From a virus: a stretch of 37,944 bases of DNA. The notes under the pieces are model-generated. The model was not told the DNA's origin. It ran no database searches and saw only the letters and a list, made by a program, of their open reading frames with translations. Positions 1-7,083 of the stretch are shown here, piece by piece. The DNA is taken from the IMG/VR virus record IMGVR_UViG_3300017996_000011, positions 1-37,944 of that record; one strand, 5' to 3'. The position numbers were made by a program, and so were the translations under genes. Each line of letters starts with the position of its first letter. The first letter of the stretch is position 1.

Positions 1-780
1 GACAAGAACACCGTCCGCCTGTTCATCTGGTGGAAGGACACCAAGGGGCCGGTGCCGGACGAGGCGGACGGGGACAGCCCGGACGGGCTGTCCTACAGGT
101 ACGGGTACGAGACCAGGGTGGACCTCGACCTGTCCGCCGTCTTCTACGACCAGGACTGGCAGCAGGTGGACAGCATCACCTACTACGGCCTGAGGAACGG
201 CTTCGCCTGCCACTCCGGCGACATCACGAGCGCACCCAGGGGGGCGAGCGAGTTCATCGACATCGACATCGGCAAGGCCGTCAGGCACAGGGTCCGCTAC
301 GTGCTCATGAACGTCAACGGGTTCACGCGCCAGGACTTCTGCGACCTGCCGGAGTGCTTCGCTGGCTGGATGCTCCGGGACAAGCCGCAGTCCGGCGAGG
401 TGTACGACCCGAGGACCATCGAGGACAAGGCCGACCTGGCGATGAAGGCACGGGCAGGAGTCCCGCTCATCGCCGACCTGAAGGAGCGCAAGGTCATCTG
501 GTGCGACTGCGTCATGCCCGTGCGGAAGGGATACTCCGTCAACGTGTACAACAACCGCAGCACTATCCAGACCCTTGCCATGGCCATGACCAACGTTGCC
601 AAGGCCAGCGTCTACGACCTGCTCCTGCTGCATGCCAGGGCCCGTGGCACCCTGGTCCCCACGCCCGAGAAGGCGGACACAGTATTCTCTGTCAGGGTGG
701 GGACCCAGTACGAGCTTGAAAGGCTGGCCTCCGAGTTCATGGCCGATGCCCCAAGGCGAGGAAGAGGAGGCTCCGCCTAG
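1..780 (+). CDS. TerD-like domain protein, C-terminal part (5' end outside window)
   Basis: The reading frame is open from the first base, so the start lies upstream; a GTG at 52 is probably internal. The visible 259 residues begin with a strand reading RLFIWWKD. They then show a block typical of the TerD/tellurium-resistance fold: a DLDLSAVFYD strand, a later HSGDIT motif, and an acidic EFIDIDI strand. In TerD proteins the corresponding Asp-rich loops bind calcium. A further segment (FCDLPECFAGWM) resembles TerD-type domains fused to larger bacterial stress proteins. The last 60 residues are helical and end in a basic tail. TerD-family proteins act in stress and phage-related responses, but the exact role is not settled. 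The fold call is from motif memory, so I am moderately sure of it and not of the function. A 19-nt gap separates it from the next gene. Confidence 0.6.
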   Translation, partial: DKNTVRLFIWWKDTKGPVPDEADGDSPDGLSYRYGYETRVDLDLSAVFYDQDWQQVDSITYYGLRNGFACHSGDITSAPRGASEFIDIDIGKAVRHRVRYVLMNVNGFTRQDFCDLPECFAGWMLRDKPQSGEVYDPRTIEDKADLAMKARAGVPLIADLKERKVIWCDCVMPVRKGYSVNVYNNRSTIQTLAMAMTNVAKASVYDLLLLHARARGTLVPTPEKADTVFSVRVGTQYELERLASEFMADAPRRGRGGSA

Positions 781-798
781 CAGCCTAGGGAGGGGAAC

Positions 799-993
799 AT
801 GAAGGAGATAGACCTGAGGCCAGGGACGAGGGACTTCCGGGTATCCACTGTCGTGGATGCTCCGGGGGGGAGGGCCTATATGGGGCCCAACGTGCTGGTC
901 AAGGCCAGGGACTCCAGCCATGCCAAGGAGATAGTGACGCAGGCCGGACACAGCCCTAACCCCTACTTCCCGCCCGAGGAGATTAAGCATTAG
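799..993 (+). CDS. Small hypothetical protein, 64 aa
   Basis: The ATG is preceded by a strong purine-rich ribosome site (GGGAGGGGAAC). The product is small, charged and has no membrane segment or recognisable motif; it ends in a proline-rich stretch (NPYFPPEE). Third-position GC is high, as in its neighbours, which supports real coding. It sits in a same-strand run of small genes, ending 1 nt before the next start. I do not recognise a family. Confidence 0.7.
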   Translation: MKEIDLRPGTRDFRVSTVVDAPGGRAYMGPNVLVKARDSSHAKEIVTQAGHSPNPYFPPEEIKH

Positions 994-994
994 C

Positions 995-1306
995 ATGTCC
1001 CTCAGGCAGGAGGTAGCCAGGCTCGCCGGGAAGTGGCGCAGGGAGTGCGATGAGGCCAGGGCGGAGATAGAGCGCTTCAACGCCCGCCTCCTGGCAGGGG
1101 AGACTATCATCTCCACTGTCACTACGGGGCACTTTCCCCTGGGCAAGGAGCAGGCCGCGGACGAGCTGGAGGAGGTTCTCCATAGGTGCCCTTCTGACAG
1201 CATGGAGGACCATGGCGAGGACCCGTGCCCCTGGTGCGGCTCCCCCCTGGCCTACTGCCCGGAGGGGGAGTACTGCACCAGCACGAAGTGCTCGTATGCG
1301 GCGTAA
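995..1306 (+). CDS. Small protein with N-terminal helix and C-terminal zinc ribbon, 103 aa
   Basis: The ATG comes 1 nt after the preceding stop, suggesting translational coupling. The first ~50 residues are charged and probably helical (RREC, EARAEIERF). The last ~30 carry a CPWC pair followed by two further cysteines (YC..., KCSY), the pattern of a treble-clef or zinc-ribbon site. It may bind nucleic acid or protein, but that is inference. No specific family recognised. Confidence 0.75.
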   Translation: MSLRQEVARLAGKWRRECDEARAEIERFNARLLAGETIISTVTTGHFPLGKEQAADELEEVLHRCPSDSMEDHGEDPCPWCGSPLAYCPEGEYCTSTKCSYAA

Positions 1307-1317
1307 GGTGTAAGGGG

Positions 1318-1545
1318 ATGACTGTCCAGGTAGTAAGGTCGGGCAAGTACCTTGCAGGCTCGCACTGGTTACGGGACAGCAGGCCCCCCTATCTCGGCCC
1401 GGGGCTGGGGCCCATAGAGTGGCCGGGAGGCCCTGCTACCTCGCTGGAGTGGGCGCTCAGCGTGGAGACGCCATGCGGCTACGGGCTGGTGGCAAGACCG
1501 TCCACGAGGTATACTGATAGGGAGTATTGCGGGTTTAGCCGGTGA
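1318..1545 (+). CDS. Small hypothetical protein, 75 aa
   Basis: I chose the ATG at 1318 because a GGTGTAAGGGG ribosome site precedes it and the preceding gene stops at 1306; a GTG at 1225 would force a long out-of-frame overlap. The product is rich in Gly, Pro and Trp, with no recognisable domain. It is followed by a 174-nt stretch full of inverted repeats, so it may end a transcription unit. Confidence 0.6.
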   Translation: MTVQVVRSGKYLAGSHWLRDSRPPYLGPGLGPIEWPGGPATSLEWALSVETPCGYGLVARPSTRYTDREYCGFSR

Positions 1546-1719
1546 ATGCTGGCCCTTCCTTCTAAACCTAAAGGGCTAGCCCCCCTCGGGGGGCAGCCTT
1601 TGCCAACCAGGTCCAGCGGTTTCCGGCGAAAGAGGGGGGCGTAGGTCCGGGGATGGAGAGCAAGTAGCCTTCGGGTGAATATGCTTGAGCCTCCGGCCAC
1701 GCTCCCCTAATTCTTTTCT
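1546..1719 (+). other. Highly structured intergenic region, possible non-coding RNA
   Basis: This gap holds at least three nested or adjacent inverted repeats. One is GGCT-(A)-GCCCCCC facing GGGGGGC-AGCC at about 1571-1596. Another is a ten-pair stem, AGGGGGGCGT with ACGCTCCCCT (one G.U), at about 1632-1709. Inside the second is a GCC-TTCG-GGT tetraloop hairpin flanked by AGCA and TGCT. A T-rich stretch (AATTCTTTTCT) follows the outer stem. Such order could mean a small structured RNA ending in a terminator, or simply two terminators. It lacks a T-arm consensus, so I do not call it a tRNA. Strand is assumed from the neighbours. Confidence 0.4.
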
Positions 1720-1827
1720 ATGAAGAAGAAGGCCAGGAAGGCGCTTGTCGTCATTGCTGCCGTCCTCCTTCCCGGAGGGCTGATCGCCCTTGCCGTATGG
1801 GGCATAGCAAGGCGTCTCAGGAAGTAA
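1720..1827 (+). CDS. Tiny single-pass membrane peptide, 35 aa
   Basis: The frame reads MKKKARKALVV and continues as a hydrophobic helix of about 18 residues, then ends in basic residues (RRLRK). A basic-hydrophobic-basic layout is typical of small phage membrane peptides such as spanin-like or holin-like accessories, though nothing identifies a role. The weak point is the ribosome site: only pyrimidine-rich sequence precedes the ATG. It may therefore be translated poorly or be a chance frame. Confidence 0.45.
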   Translation: MKKKARKALVVIAAVLLPGGLIALAVWGIARRLRK

Positions 1828-1864
1828 TCCAATCCCCCGATGTATAGTAGGCACGGAGGCACTC

Positions 1865-2057
1865 ATGGAGCCAGGGGAGTTCGGGCTTGATTCCTTCAAG
1901 GGCGAGGTCCTGAGGGTGCAGTGCTCGTACCATGACGGGCTCGGCCGCTGCGGCTCGCAGGTCGGCAAGCTGTGCCCCAAGTGCGGCTGGCCAGAGGGTC
2001 GCCGCCAGGGTGAGGGAGTTCATCAGGACCGACCACGCCCGCAAACACACTCTGTAA
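1865..2057 (+). CDS. Zinc-ribbon protein with apparent +1 frameshift near its end
   Basis: The start has a good ribosome site (GGAGG, 5 nt, ATG). The frame encodes cysteine pairs ending in CPKCGW, a plausible zinc ribbon. After about residue 43 this frame turns into low-quality sequence with no stop and would run on to 2335. In the +1 frame the same region reads RVAARVREFIRTDHARKHTL and then stops at 2055-2057, one base before a strong terminator hairpin. The simplest reading is a frameshift around 1985-2000, either an assembly error, a real mutation or programmed. Alternatively one unshifted 156-residue protein is made from 1865 to 2335. Confidence 0.4.
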
Positions 2058-2058
2058 C

Positions 2059-2083
2059 AAAACCCCCTTTTAAGGGGGGTTTT
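2059..2083 (+). terminator. Rho-independent terminator
   Basis: AAAACCCCC, a TTTTAA loop region, then GGGGGG and TTTT form a compact GC stem flanked by A and T tracts, the classic intrinsic terminator layout. The A/T symmetry means it could also work on the minus strand. It directly follows the +1-frame stop of the upstream zinc-ribbon gene and precedes the next start by 30 nt. Confidence 0.65.
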
Positions 2084-2113
2084 GATGCAAGGAATATCTG
2101 TCATGGAGGCCCG

Positions 2114-2335
2114 ATGAAGAAGAGAGGCAGGCCGAGGAAGTGGTTCACATGGACCCTGGAGGTAAAGGTTGACCGGTCGTGGGTCGCTGACGGGTTCGAC
2201 ATCAAGAACGCCGAGCAGGCCCACGAGCACTTTGCCAGCATACTCCCCTATGCCTTCGGCGACGAGTTCAAGGCACGGGTGGTATCAAGGCCCCCCCGCA
2301 CCGAAATCCGCAAGGCACAGGGGTACAAGCGATGA
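2114..2335 (+). CDS. Small basic protein, 73 aa
   Basis: The ATG has a ribosome site (ATGGAGGCCCG) and the product begins MKKRGRPRKW, an AT-hook-like GRPRK motif that can contact the DNA minor groove. The remainder is a mixed alpha/beta sequence (TWTLEVKV, AEQAHEHF). Frame and codon use are good from here on. It shares a frame with the upstream zinc-ribbon gene without an intervening stop, so an annotation pipeline may merge the two; the terminator at 2059-2083 argues for separation. Its stop overlaps the next start (ATGA). Confidence 0.65.
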   Translation: MKKRGRPRKWFTWTLEVKVDRSWVADGFDIKNAEQAHEHFASILPYAFGDEFKARVVSRPPRTEIRKAQGYKR

Positions 2336-2727
2336 AGACGCCTATCGACGACACCTGCAAGGGCTACCCTATCCAGCCCGAGCATATCGACACCTCGGGG
2401 CACTTCTGGTCCGCCTTCGACCACAACGAGACGGAGATATCCGCCAACTATATCGTCCGCCTATGCCAGAAGAACGGGGGATGGAAGCCGTTCTCCTTCT
2501 CGGACATCAACAACCTCTACAAGGGCAACAAGAACGCCGAGGTCCTGGACTACGCCTTCAACAACCTGCGCTGCTTCACGTGCCTCCGCCGTGGCACCCC
2601 CGTGGCAGAGGCAGAGGGCCAGCAGTACGTGCAGGCAGGTGCCGACGGCCTGATGCGGGTCACGCACGAGTTCATCACCGCCTGCTTCACGTCGTCCCCG
2701 AGCAAGGGCCTGCTGAAGGGAGAATAG
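2332..2727 (+). CDS. Hypothetical protein, 131 aa
   Basis: It starts in an ATGA overlap with the preceding stop, showing translational coupling. The sequence is soluble and mixed alpha/beta, with a short central cysteine pair (RCFTCL). Residues such as ISANYIVRLCQKNGGW and FSFSDINNLY look like a genuine folded domain, but I do not recognise the family. No membrane segment is visible. Confidence 0.75.
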   Translation: MKTPIDDTCKGYPIQPEHIDTSGHFWSAFDHNETEISANYIVRLCQKNGGWKPFSFSDINNLYKGNKNAEVLDYAFNNLRCFTCLRRGTPVAEAEGQQYVQAGADGLMRVTHEFITACFTSSPSKGLLKGE

Positions 2728-2731
2728 GCAC

Positions 2732-2932
2732 ATGGGCGGCAGGAGGCTGAAGAAGGCAAGCCGTACCGAGATTGACCAGTTCATAGCCCGCCTCACCCTC
2801 CTCAAGGAGGAGGCCATGCGCATCGGCATGTACAGGACCGGGCAAAAGCTGGAGGAGCCCATCAGGCAGGCCGGCTGGGAGCTGGCCGACCTCATAGAGC
2901 ACGGCGACATCGAGCAAACCCCTAAAACATAG
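2732..2932 (+). CDS. Small helical protein, 66 aa
   Basis: The ATG follows the previous stop by 4 nt with an AGGGAG-type ribosome site. The product is charged and mostly helical (TEIDQFIARLTLLKEEAMRI), with an Arg/Lys-rich start. It could be a small regulator or accessory subunit, but no family is recognised. Confidence 0.7.
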   Translation: MGGRRLKKASRTEIDQFIARLTLLKEEAMRIGMYRTGQKLEEPIRQAGWELADLIEHGDIEQTPKT

Positions 2933-2954
2933 TATTCTCCCTAGGAGGCAACCG

Positions 2955-3257
2955 ATGAGCATCCTAGAGGACATAACCGCCGAGAGGGCATACCAGGAGA
3001 AGAGCTGGGGCACGGCCTTCGACGACAGGAACACCCTGAACGACTGGGTGGCATACGCCGCCATCTACCTTGGCCGGGCGGCATCCATGAAGGCCACCCC
3101 GGCAGAGCAGAGGGAGGGCATACTCAAGACGGCCACCATCCTGATAGCGGCGGTAGAGGCCTTCGACCGCAACAAGGGCTTCCCGCCCAGGCACTACGAC
3201 CCGGAGAACCCGCAGATGACGGTGCCGGCCGACCCGAGCAGGAGCCGGGCAAGATGA
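2955..3257 (+). CDS. Small helical phage protein, MazG-like pattern, 100 aa
   Basis: The start has an AGGAGG ribosome site. The N-terminus reads ERAYQEKSWG and continues NDWVAYAAIYLGRA, a pattern common in small phage proteins that resemble all-alpha NTP pyrophosphohydrolases (MazG-like). The acidic EExxE metal site of true MazG enzymes is not visible, so I make no enzymatic claim. The C-terminal third is polar and proline-rich. Its stop overlaps the next start (ATGA), placing it in one transcription unit with the HD-domain gene. Confidence 0.7.
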   Translation: MSILEDITAERAYQEKSWGTAFDDRNTLNDWVAYAAIYLGRAASMKATPAEQREGILKTATILIAAVEAFDRNKGFPPRHYDPENPQMTVPADPSRSRAR

Positions 3258-3856
3258 GGGCTGGCACCAAGAGCCTGCTGTTCGGCGAGCACCAGTTCCT
3301 CATCCACCCCCTGTACGTGGCCCTGGCGTGGAGGAGCATGTTCGGCTTCCCACGGGACCTTAGGCTGTGGCTCTGCTTCCTGGTACATGACTGGGGCTAC
3401 TGGGGTAAGGAGGACATGGACGGGGAGAGCGGGAGGAAGCATCCCTGGCCGGGGGCAGTGCTGGCCCACCGCCTGCTGGACAGGGGCCCTGGCATATCCT
3501 ATGCCTGGATGGACTTCTGCCTCTACCATTCCCGCTATATCGCCGAGAAGGGCATGATATTCGAGCGCCCGGTCTCCCGCCTGGCCCTCGCCGACAAGAT
3601 GTCGTTCGTCATGATGCCCTGGTGGGTGTACCTCCCCCTAGCATGGCTGTCCGGCTCCCTCAGGGAGTACATGGACAACGGCAGGGGGATGGGGGAGCCC
3701 ACGGTAGGGTACAGGGAATGGCACAGGGCGCTGTGCAGCAAGACCCTGGAGTGGGTAGTCTGTACCCTACAGCGCCCCGCTGCCAGCGACTACGGCGAGG
3801 GGCGGTACTGGAGCTGGAAGAAGAAGGGCAGCGATGGCAGTATGGCCTCTGACTAA
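3254..3856 (+). CDS. HD-domain phosphohydrolase-like protein, 200 aa
   Basis: The core reads CFLVHDWGYWG, with the metal-binding His45-Asp46 pair. It is preceded by a candidate first histidine (H18) and followed by KHPWPGA, an H92-S-R motif and a later Asp (about residue 114). This H...HD...H...D order is that of HD-superfamily metal-dependent phosphohydrolases, which cleave phosphoesters of nucleotides, (p)ppGpp-like signals or RNA. The substrate cannot be told from sequence. The family assignment is firm at superfamily level only. The protein is soluble, starts in an ATGA overlap, and its end overlaps the next small gene by 23 nt. Confidence 0.75.
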   Translation: MRAGTKSLLFGEHQFLIHPLYVALAWRSMFGFPRDLRLWLCFLVHDWGYWGKEDMDGESGRKHPWPGAVLAHRLLDRGPGISYAWMDFCLYHSRYIAEKGMIFERPVSRLALADKMSFVMMPWWVYLPLAWLSGSLREYMDNGRGMGEPTVGYREWHRALCSKTLEWVVCTLQRPAASDYGEGRYWSWKKKGSDGSMASD

Positions 3857-3965
3857 GGCCGCCAGGGAGAGGCTCTGGAGGGAGTTCCTGGAGCGCCTGG
3901 AGAGGCTCAGGCACCAGGGCAAGCGGCCTCCCATCAGGCGGAGGTGGCACTCCAGGTGGCACTGA
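3834..3965 (+). CDS. Small very basic peptide, 43 aa
   Basis: This short frame (MAVWPLTKAARERLWREFL...) overlaps the end of the HD gene and stops 1 nt before the next start, so it fills the gap exactly. It is helical and strongly Arg-rich, ending in an RRRWHSRWH tail. An AAGAAGGG purine run precedes the ATG. A small basic helix could bind RNA, DNA or a protein partner; nothing more can be said. Confidence 0.55.
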   Translation: MAVWPLTKAARERLWREFLERLERLRHQGKRPPIRRRWHSRWH

Positions 3966-3966
3966 T

Positions 3967-4299
3967 ATGCACTATGAGGTCCCAGGGGCAGGCTACTACG
4001 ACAAGGCCCACAACGATGCCGACAAGCAGGCAAACACCGACCTTATACGGCAGCTCCTATACTTCAACCTGGGGCACCCGAGGGGCGATAACCTGTGGGT
4101 GCTGCTAGGCAATGACTTTGTCCTTCACCCCCTCGGGCGGGACGGCCTGAGGGACGCAACGAACCTCCTCCTGGGCAGGGCACCGAGGAACATGGCCTGC
4201 GGGTGGGTGCTGCGCATCCTCTACAGGCTCCTGACGGTCAGGGTAAGCTCGTTCCTGCGCAACATGCTATGGGCCCTCCGGCAGTATTCTAAACCATGA
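3967..4299 (+). CDS. Hypothetical protein, 110 aa
   Basis: It follows the preceding stop by 1 nt and overlaps the helicase start by 4 nt (ATGA), so it is part of the same operon. The N-terminus is polar (YYDKAHNDADKQANTDL). The C-terminal half is amphipathic to hydrophobic (WVLRILYRLLTVRVSSFLRNML), perhaps a membrane-associated helix. No family recognised. Confidence 0.7.
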   Translation: MHYEVPGAGYYDKAHNDADKQANTDLIRQLLYFNLGHPRGDNLWVLLGNDFVLHPLGRDGLRDATNLLLGRAPRNMACGWVLRILYRLLTVRVSSFLRNMLWALRQYSKP

Positions 4300-6266
4300 C
4301 CAGCCAGTTCGACTACAGCTTCCTGAACGAGGAGCAGCTAAGGGCGGTCGCCCACCCTATCGGCAGGCCTGCCTGCCTTATCGCCGGGGCGGGGTCCGGC
4401 AAGACCGCCACCATCACGGCCAGGGTAGCCTGGCTGATGGAGAACAGCGTCCTCCCCTTCCGCATCTGCTGCATTACCTTCACCAACAAGGCGGCCGGCG
4501 AGATAGCCCGCAGGGTAGGGCTGTCGGAGGCCAGCCCTGCGGGGTCGGACATACCCCATATCTCCACCATCCACTCCCTGGCGCTCAGCGCCATCCGCAA
4601 GGACCCCGAGGGCTTCGGCTTCGACGGCAGGGTCACGCCCATGGACGACTACGACCAGGCGCAGATGTGCAAGAAGCTCATCGAGCGCATGCCCCAGGAG
4701 ATGGGCGTGGAGATGAACGCCTACCGCTTCCTGGAGAAGCTCGGCTACCACCGTGCCCGTGGGGTGGGGTTCTCGGACGGCTATACGGAGGACGTCCACG
4801 AGGAGGCGCTGGAGCACCACAAGGGGTACCATGCCCTGGACGACTGGGAGGTAAGGCTCTGGAGGCTGTTCGAGGAGGAGAAGCGGAAGTGCGGCACGGT
4901 TGACTTCGACGACATGATTCACCTGGTGGTCCGCCGTGGGGAGGGGGAGGACAACTGGCGGGCGGCCTTGCAGAAGCGCTTCCACCACGTCCTCCAGGAC
5001 GAGAGCCAGGACACCAGCCCCGTGCAGTGGAGGCTCGTCAACCTCCTGCTGGCGGACGGCAACCCTAACCTCTACTGCGTCGGCGACCTGGCGCAGAGCA
5101 TCTATGCCTTCCAGGGGGCGGAGCCACGCCTGCTCAAGGAGTTCAGCGAGGGCTGGCGGGGGCACGTGCCGGACCTCTACCGCATCTCCCGCAACCACCG
5201 CAGCCTGCCCTCCATCATCCGGCTGAGCAACAAGATTAACGCCGCCATGACGGAGGTCATCCCGCTCAAGATGATGCCATTCCGGGGCCTCGTCCCCGGC
5301 GGGGAGGAGGCGCAGCCGGGGCTGACCAGGATAATCAAGTCCAGCATGCCGGCCGACATAGCCGCCGTCATCGCCAAGGAGATACAGCACGACAGCCAGC
5401 TCAAGAAGGCCCCCATAGCCTACAAGGACAACGCTATCCTGGTGCGCAGCGCCATCCAGGTAAGGGACATCGAGGGGGCGCTGGTACGGCTCCGCATCCC
5501 CTACATAGTCCGGGGCGGCAGGGGGCTCCTCCAGACGGAGGAGGTCAAGGACATCCTCTCCTACTTCCGGCTGGCCGTCAACCACAAGGACTTCCCGGCC
5601 TTCGTGCGTGCCGTAGGGGTGCCGAAGAGGGGCATCGGGGACGTGGCCATCGAGAGGCTGCGCCAGAGGGCCAGCGAGGAGCACGGCGGCGACCTGGTCG
5701 AGGCATGCACCTCCCTGGACAAGCTGGACGTGTTCTACAGCAGCATATCCCAGGCCACGGCCATGCTGGACGACCCTGCCGGGGCCATGGAGGCGCTGGT
5801 ACGGCTGTTCGGGTACAAGGACTACATCTCCGCCAAGTACCGCCGCGAGGAGAGCAAGGCTAAGGCCAAGCACGAGAACATAGACCGCTTCCTCCTCCTG
5901 GTGCGGTCCCTCGCGGACGACGGCAAGACCTCCGAGGACCTGGTGTTCCACCTTGCCATGGACAGGCCCTCCGACGACGGGGAAGAGGAGGAAAAGGGGG
6001 AGGTTACCGTCTCCACCATCCACAGTGCCAAGGGGCTGGAATGGCAGCGGGTGTATATTACCAATGTGACAGAGGGCTCGCTGCCCCACAGGTTCAGCAT
6101 GGGGAGCCCCTCCGAGGTAGAGGAGGAGCGGCGGCTGTTCTATGTCGCCTGCACGAGGGCAAAGGACAGCCTTGCCCTATGCGTGCATTCCCTGGAGCCC
6201 CGTGGCCCCAACACCCTGTCGGTATCGCCTAGCAGGTTCCTGGGAGAGGTAGGGATAAGGGCATGA
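4296..6266 (+). CDS. UvrD/Rep-type superfamily 1 DNA helicase, 656 aa
   Basis: This is an ATP-driven 3'-5' DNA helicase by family. Visible motifs in order: Q-motif Gln14; Walker A GAGSGKT (31-37); motif Ia TFTNKAA; a DFDDMI segment; Walker B as DESQD near 235 (usually DExQD); motif III GDLAQSIYAFQGA near 260-270; motif V VSTIHSAKGLEW near 570; and motif VI FYVACTRAK near 615. Length is near that of PcrA/UvrD (about 700). All catalytic motifs seem intact, so it should be active. In a phage it would serve replication, recombination or repair, and could work with the Ku-ligase pair further along. It is coupled to both neighbours by ATGA overlaps. Confidence 0.95.
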   Translation: MTSQFDYSFLNEEQLRAVAHPIGRPACLIAGAGSGKTATITARVAWLMENSVLPFRICCITFTNKAAGEIARRVGLSEASPAGSDIPHISTIHSLALSAIRKDPEGFGFDGRVTPMDDYDQAQMCKKLIERMPQEMGVEMNAYRFLEKLGYHRARGVGFSDGYTEDVHEEALEHHKGYHALDDWEVRLWRLFEEEKRKCGTVDFDDMIHLVVRRGEGEDNWRAALQKRFHHVLQDESQDTSPVQWRLVNLLLADGNPNLYCVGDLAQSIYAFQGAEPRLLKEFSEGWRGHVPDLYRISRNHRSLPSIIRLSNKINAAMTEVIPLKMMPFRGLVPGGEEAQPGLTRIIKSSMPADIAAVIAKEIQHDSQLKKAPIAYKDNAILVRSAIQVRDIEGALVRLRIPYIVRGGRGLLQTEEVKDILSYFRLAVNHKDFPAFVRAVGVPKRGIGDVAIERLRQRASEEHGGDLVEACTSLDKLDVFYSSISQATAMLDDPAGAMEALVRLFGYKDYISAKYRREESKAKAKHENIDRFLLLVRSLADDGKTSEDLVFHLAMDRPSDDGEEEEKGEVTVSTIHSAKGLEWQRVYITNVTEGSLPHRFSMGSPSEVEEERRLFYVACTRAKDSLALCVHSLEPRGPNTLSVSPSRFLGEVGIRA

Positions 6267-6595
6267 ACAGGAAGGCAGCAGAGCAGTGGACCGAGTTCTG
6301 GGAGCTGGTGATTGTCAGCCGCCGCGAGAACCTCCATTACCCCGAGTACAACAACGAGTCCTTCCGCCAGGCGTTTACGAGCGAGGGGATAGCCAAGGAC
6401 CGGGCCGAGGAGGACAACGAGTTCAGGCTCAGGGGCATAAAGAGGGAGGACGCGCCGGGCGGCCCTATCAAGTGGAAGAGCGACCACCACGGCGGGGTCA
6501 GGAGCACCGAGAGCCCCAACGGCGAGGCGGACTACTACGTGTTCCCCCGGACTATATTCCCGAGGATGGACATCCCGCTGAGGGAGGGGTCATGA
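6263..6595 (+). CDS. Hypothetical protein, 110 aa
   Basis: It starts in an ATGA overlap with the helicase and overlaps the next start in the same way. The product is hydrophilic with many Arg, Glu and Asp residues and aromatic residues in YYVFPRTIFP. No cysteine cluster, membrane segment or known motif is seen. Tight coupling to the helicase suggests co-expression, not necessarily shared function. Confidence 0.75.
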   Translation: MNRKAAEQWTEFWELVIVSRRENLHYPEYNNESFRQAFTSEGIAKDRAEEDNEFRLRGIKREDAPGGPIKWKSDHHGGVRSTESPNGEADYYVFPRTIFPRMDIPLREGS

Positions 6596-7083
6596 TAAAG
6601 GACACGGTCCCCTGCTACGTGTGCGGGGGCACCAGGGAGGTTGACCCGCAGACGGGCGAGCCGCTCGACTGCGACGTGTGCGGGCCGAGGCTGTGCGAGG
6701 GATGCGAGGCGGGCAACCACTTCCAGTGCGTGGGCCACTACTGCGAGTGCAAGGAATGCAGGGCCAATGCAGGCAAGCATATAGTGTGCCCGCCCTGCAC
6801 GGAGGACAGGCATGACGGGTGCCTCGGGCACGGCTGCCACTGCAAGCACTTCAGGTGGCACGACCCCGACTGCCCCGAGTGCCAGGAGGCGATGAAGGAC
6901 TGCATCTGCGGCAGGATGCACTGGATGCTGAACGGCACCAGGAACGCCAAGTGGGAGTGGGACTGCCCGGTCCACGGCAGCACGAAGGTAGACAAGAAGG
7001 AGAGGGAGTACCACGAGCATGAACCTGCGGCCCTGGACGGGTGTATACTAAGGGGGGAGGAGATACATGTCGGCATTCTCTAA
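6592..7083 (+). CDS. Cysteine-rich multi-zinc-finger protein, 163 aa
   Basis: The ATG overlaps the preceding stop (ATGA) and has an AGGGAGGGG ribosome site. By my count there are 20 cysteines, mostly as CxxC or CxC pairs (CYVC, CDVC, CEGC, CEC, CPPC, CHC, CPEC, CIC), with several histidines between them. This predicts at least four zinc sites in the first 125 residues. The layout (CEAGNHFQCVGHYC, CTEDRHDGCLGHGCHC) is a duplicated module of alternating Cys and His, so the protein probably arose by internal repetition. Likely a nucleic-acid or protein-binding scaffold; the family is not recognised. The C-terminal 40 residues are polar. Confidence 0.8.
   Translation: MIKDTVPCYVCGGTREVDPQTGEPLDCDVCGPRLCEGCEAGNHFQCVGHYCECKECRANAGKHIVCPPCTEDRHDGCLGHGCHCKHFRWHDPDCPECQEAMKDCICGRMHWMLNGTRNAKWEWDCPVHGSTKVDKKEREYHEHEPAALDGCILRGEEIHVGIL
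7040..7049 (+). promoter_or_regulatory. Possible partial promoter (TGTATACT core only)
   Basis: GGTGTATACT matches the downstream half of the five-copy promoter motif described elsewhere, but the AATCCYGCC block is not at the expected distance. It lies inside the end of the cysteine-rich gene, 18 nt before the start of the SWIM-like gene. It may be a weak member or a chance match. Confidence 0.25.

Noticed and set aside
1571-1596. Intrinsic terminator made from CCCCCCTCGGGGGG
   Set aside because: A loop of two bases at the centre and no T tract directly after; I describe it only as part of a structured region.
1632-1709. tRNA
   Set aside because: The length and outer stem fit, but no T-loop consensus (GGTTCGAATCC type) or anticodon arm can be placed.
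1835-1850. Sixth copy of the promoter motif (AATCCCCCGATGTATAGTAGG)
   Set aside because: The AATCC block is much nearer to TATAGT than in the five true copies, so it is only a partial resemblance.
4338-6089. Minus-strand open frame of 583 codons across the helicase
   Set aside because: It is a mirror of the helicase; Leu/Val/Gly-rich without motifs, and the plus frame has all SF1 motifs.
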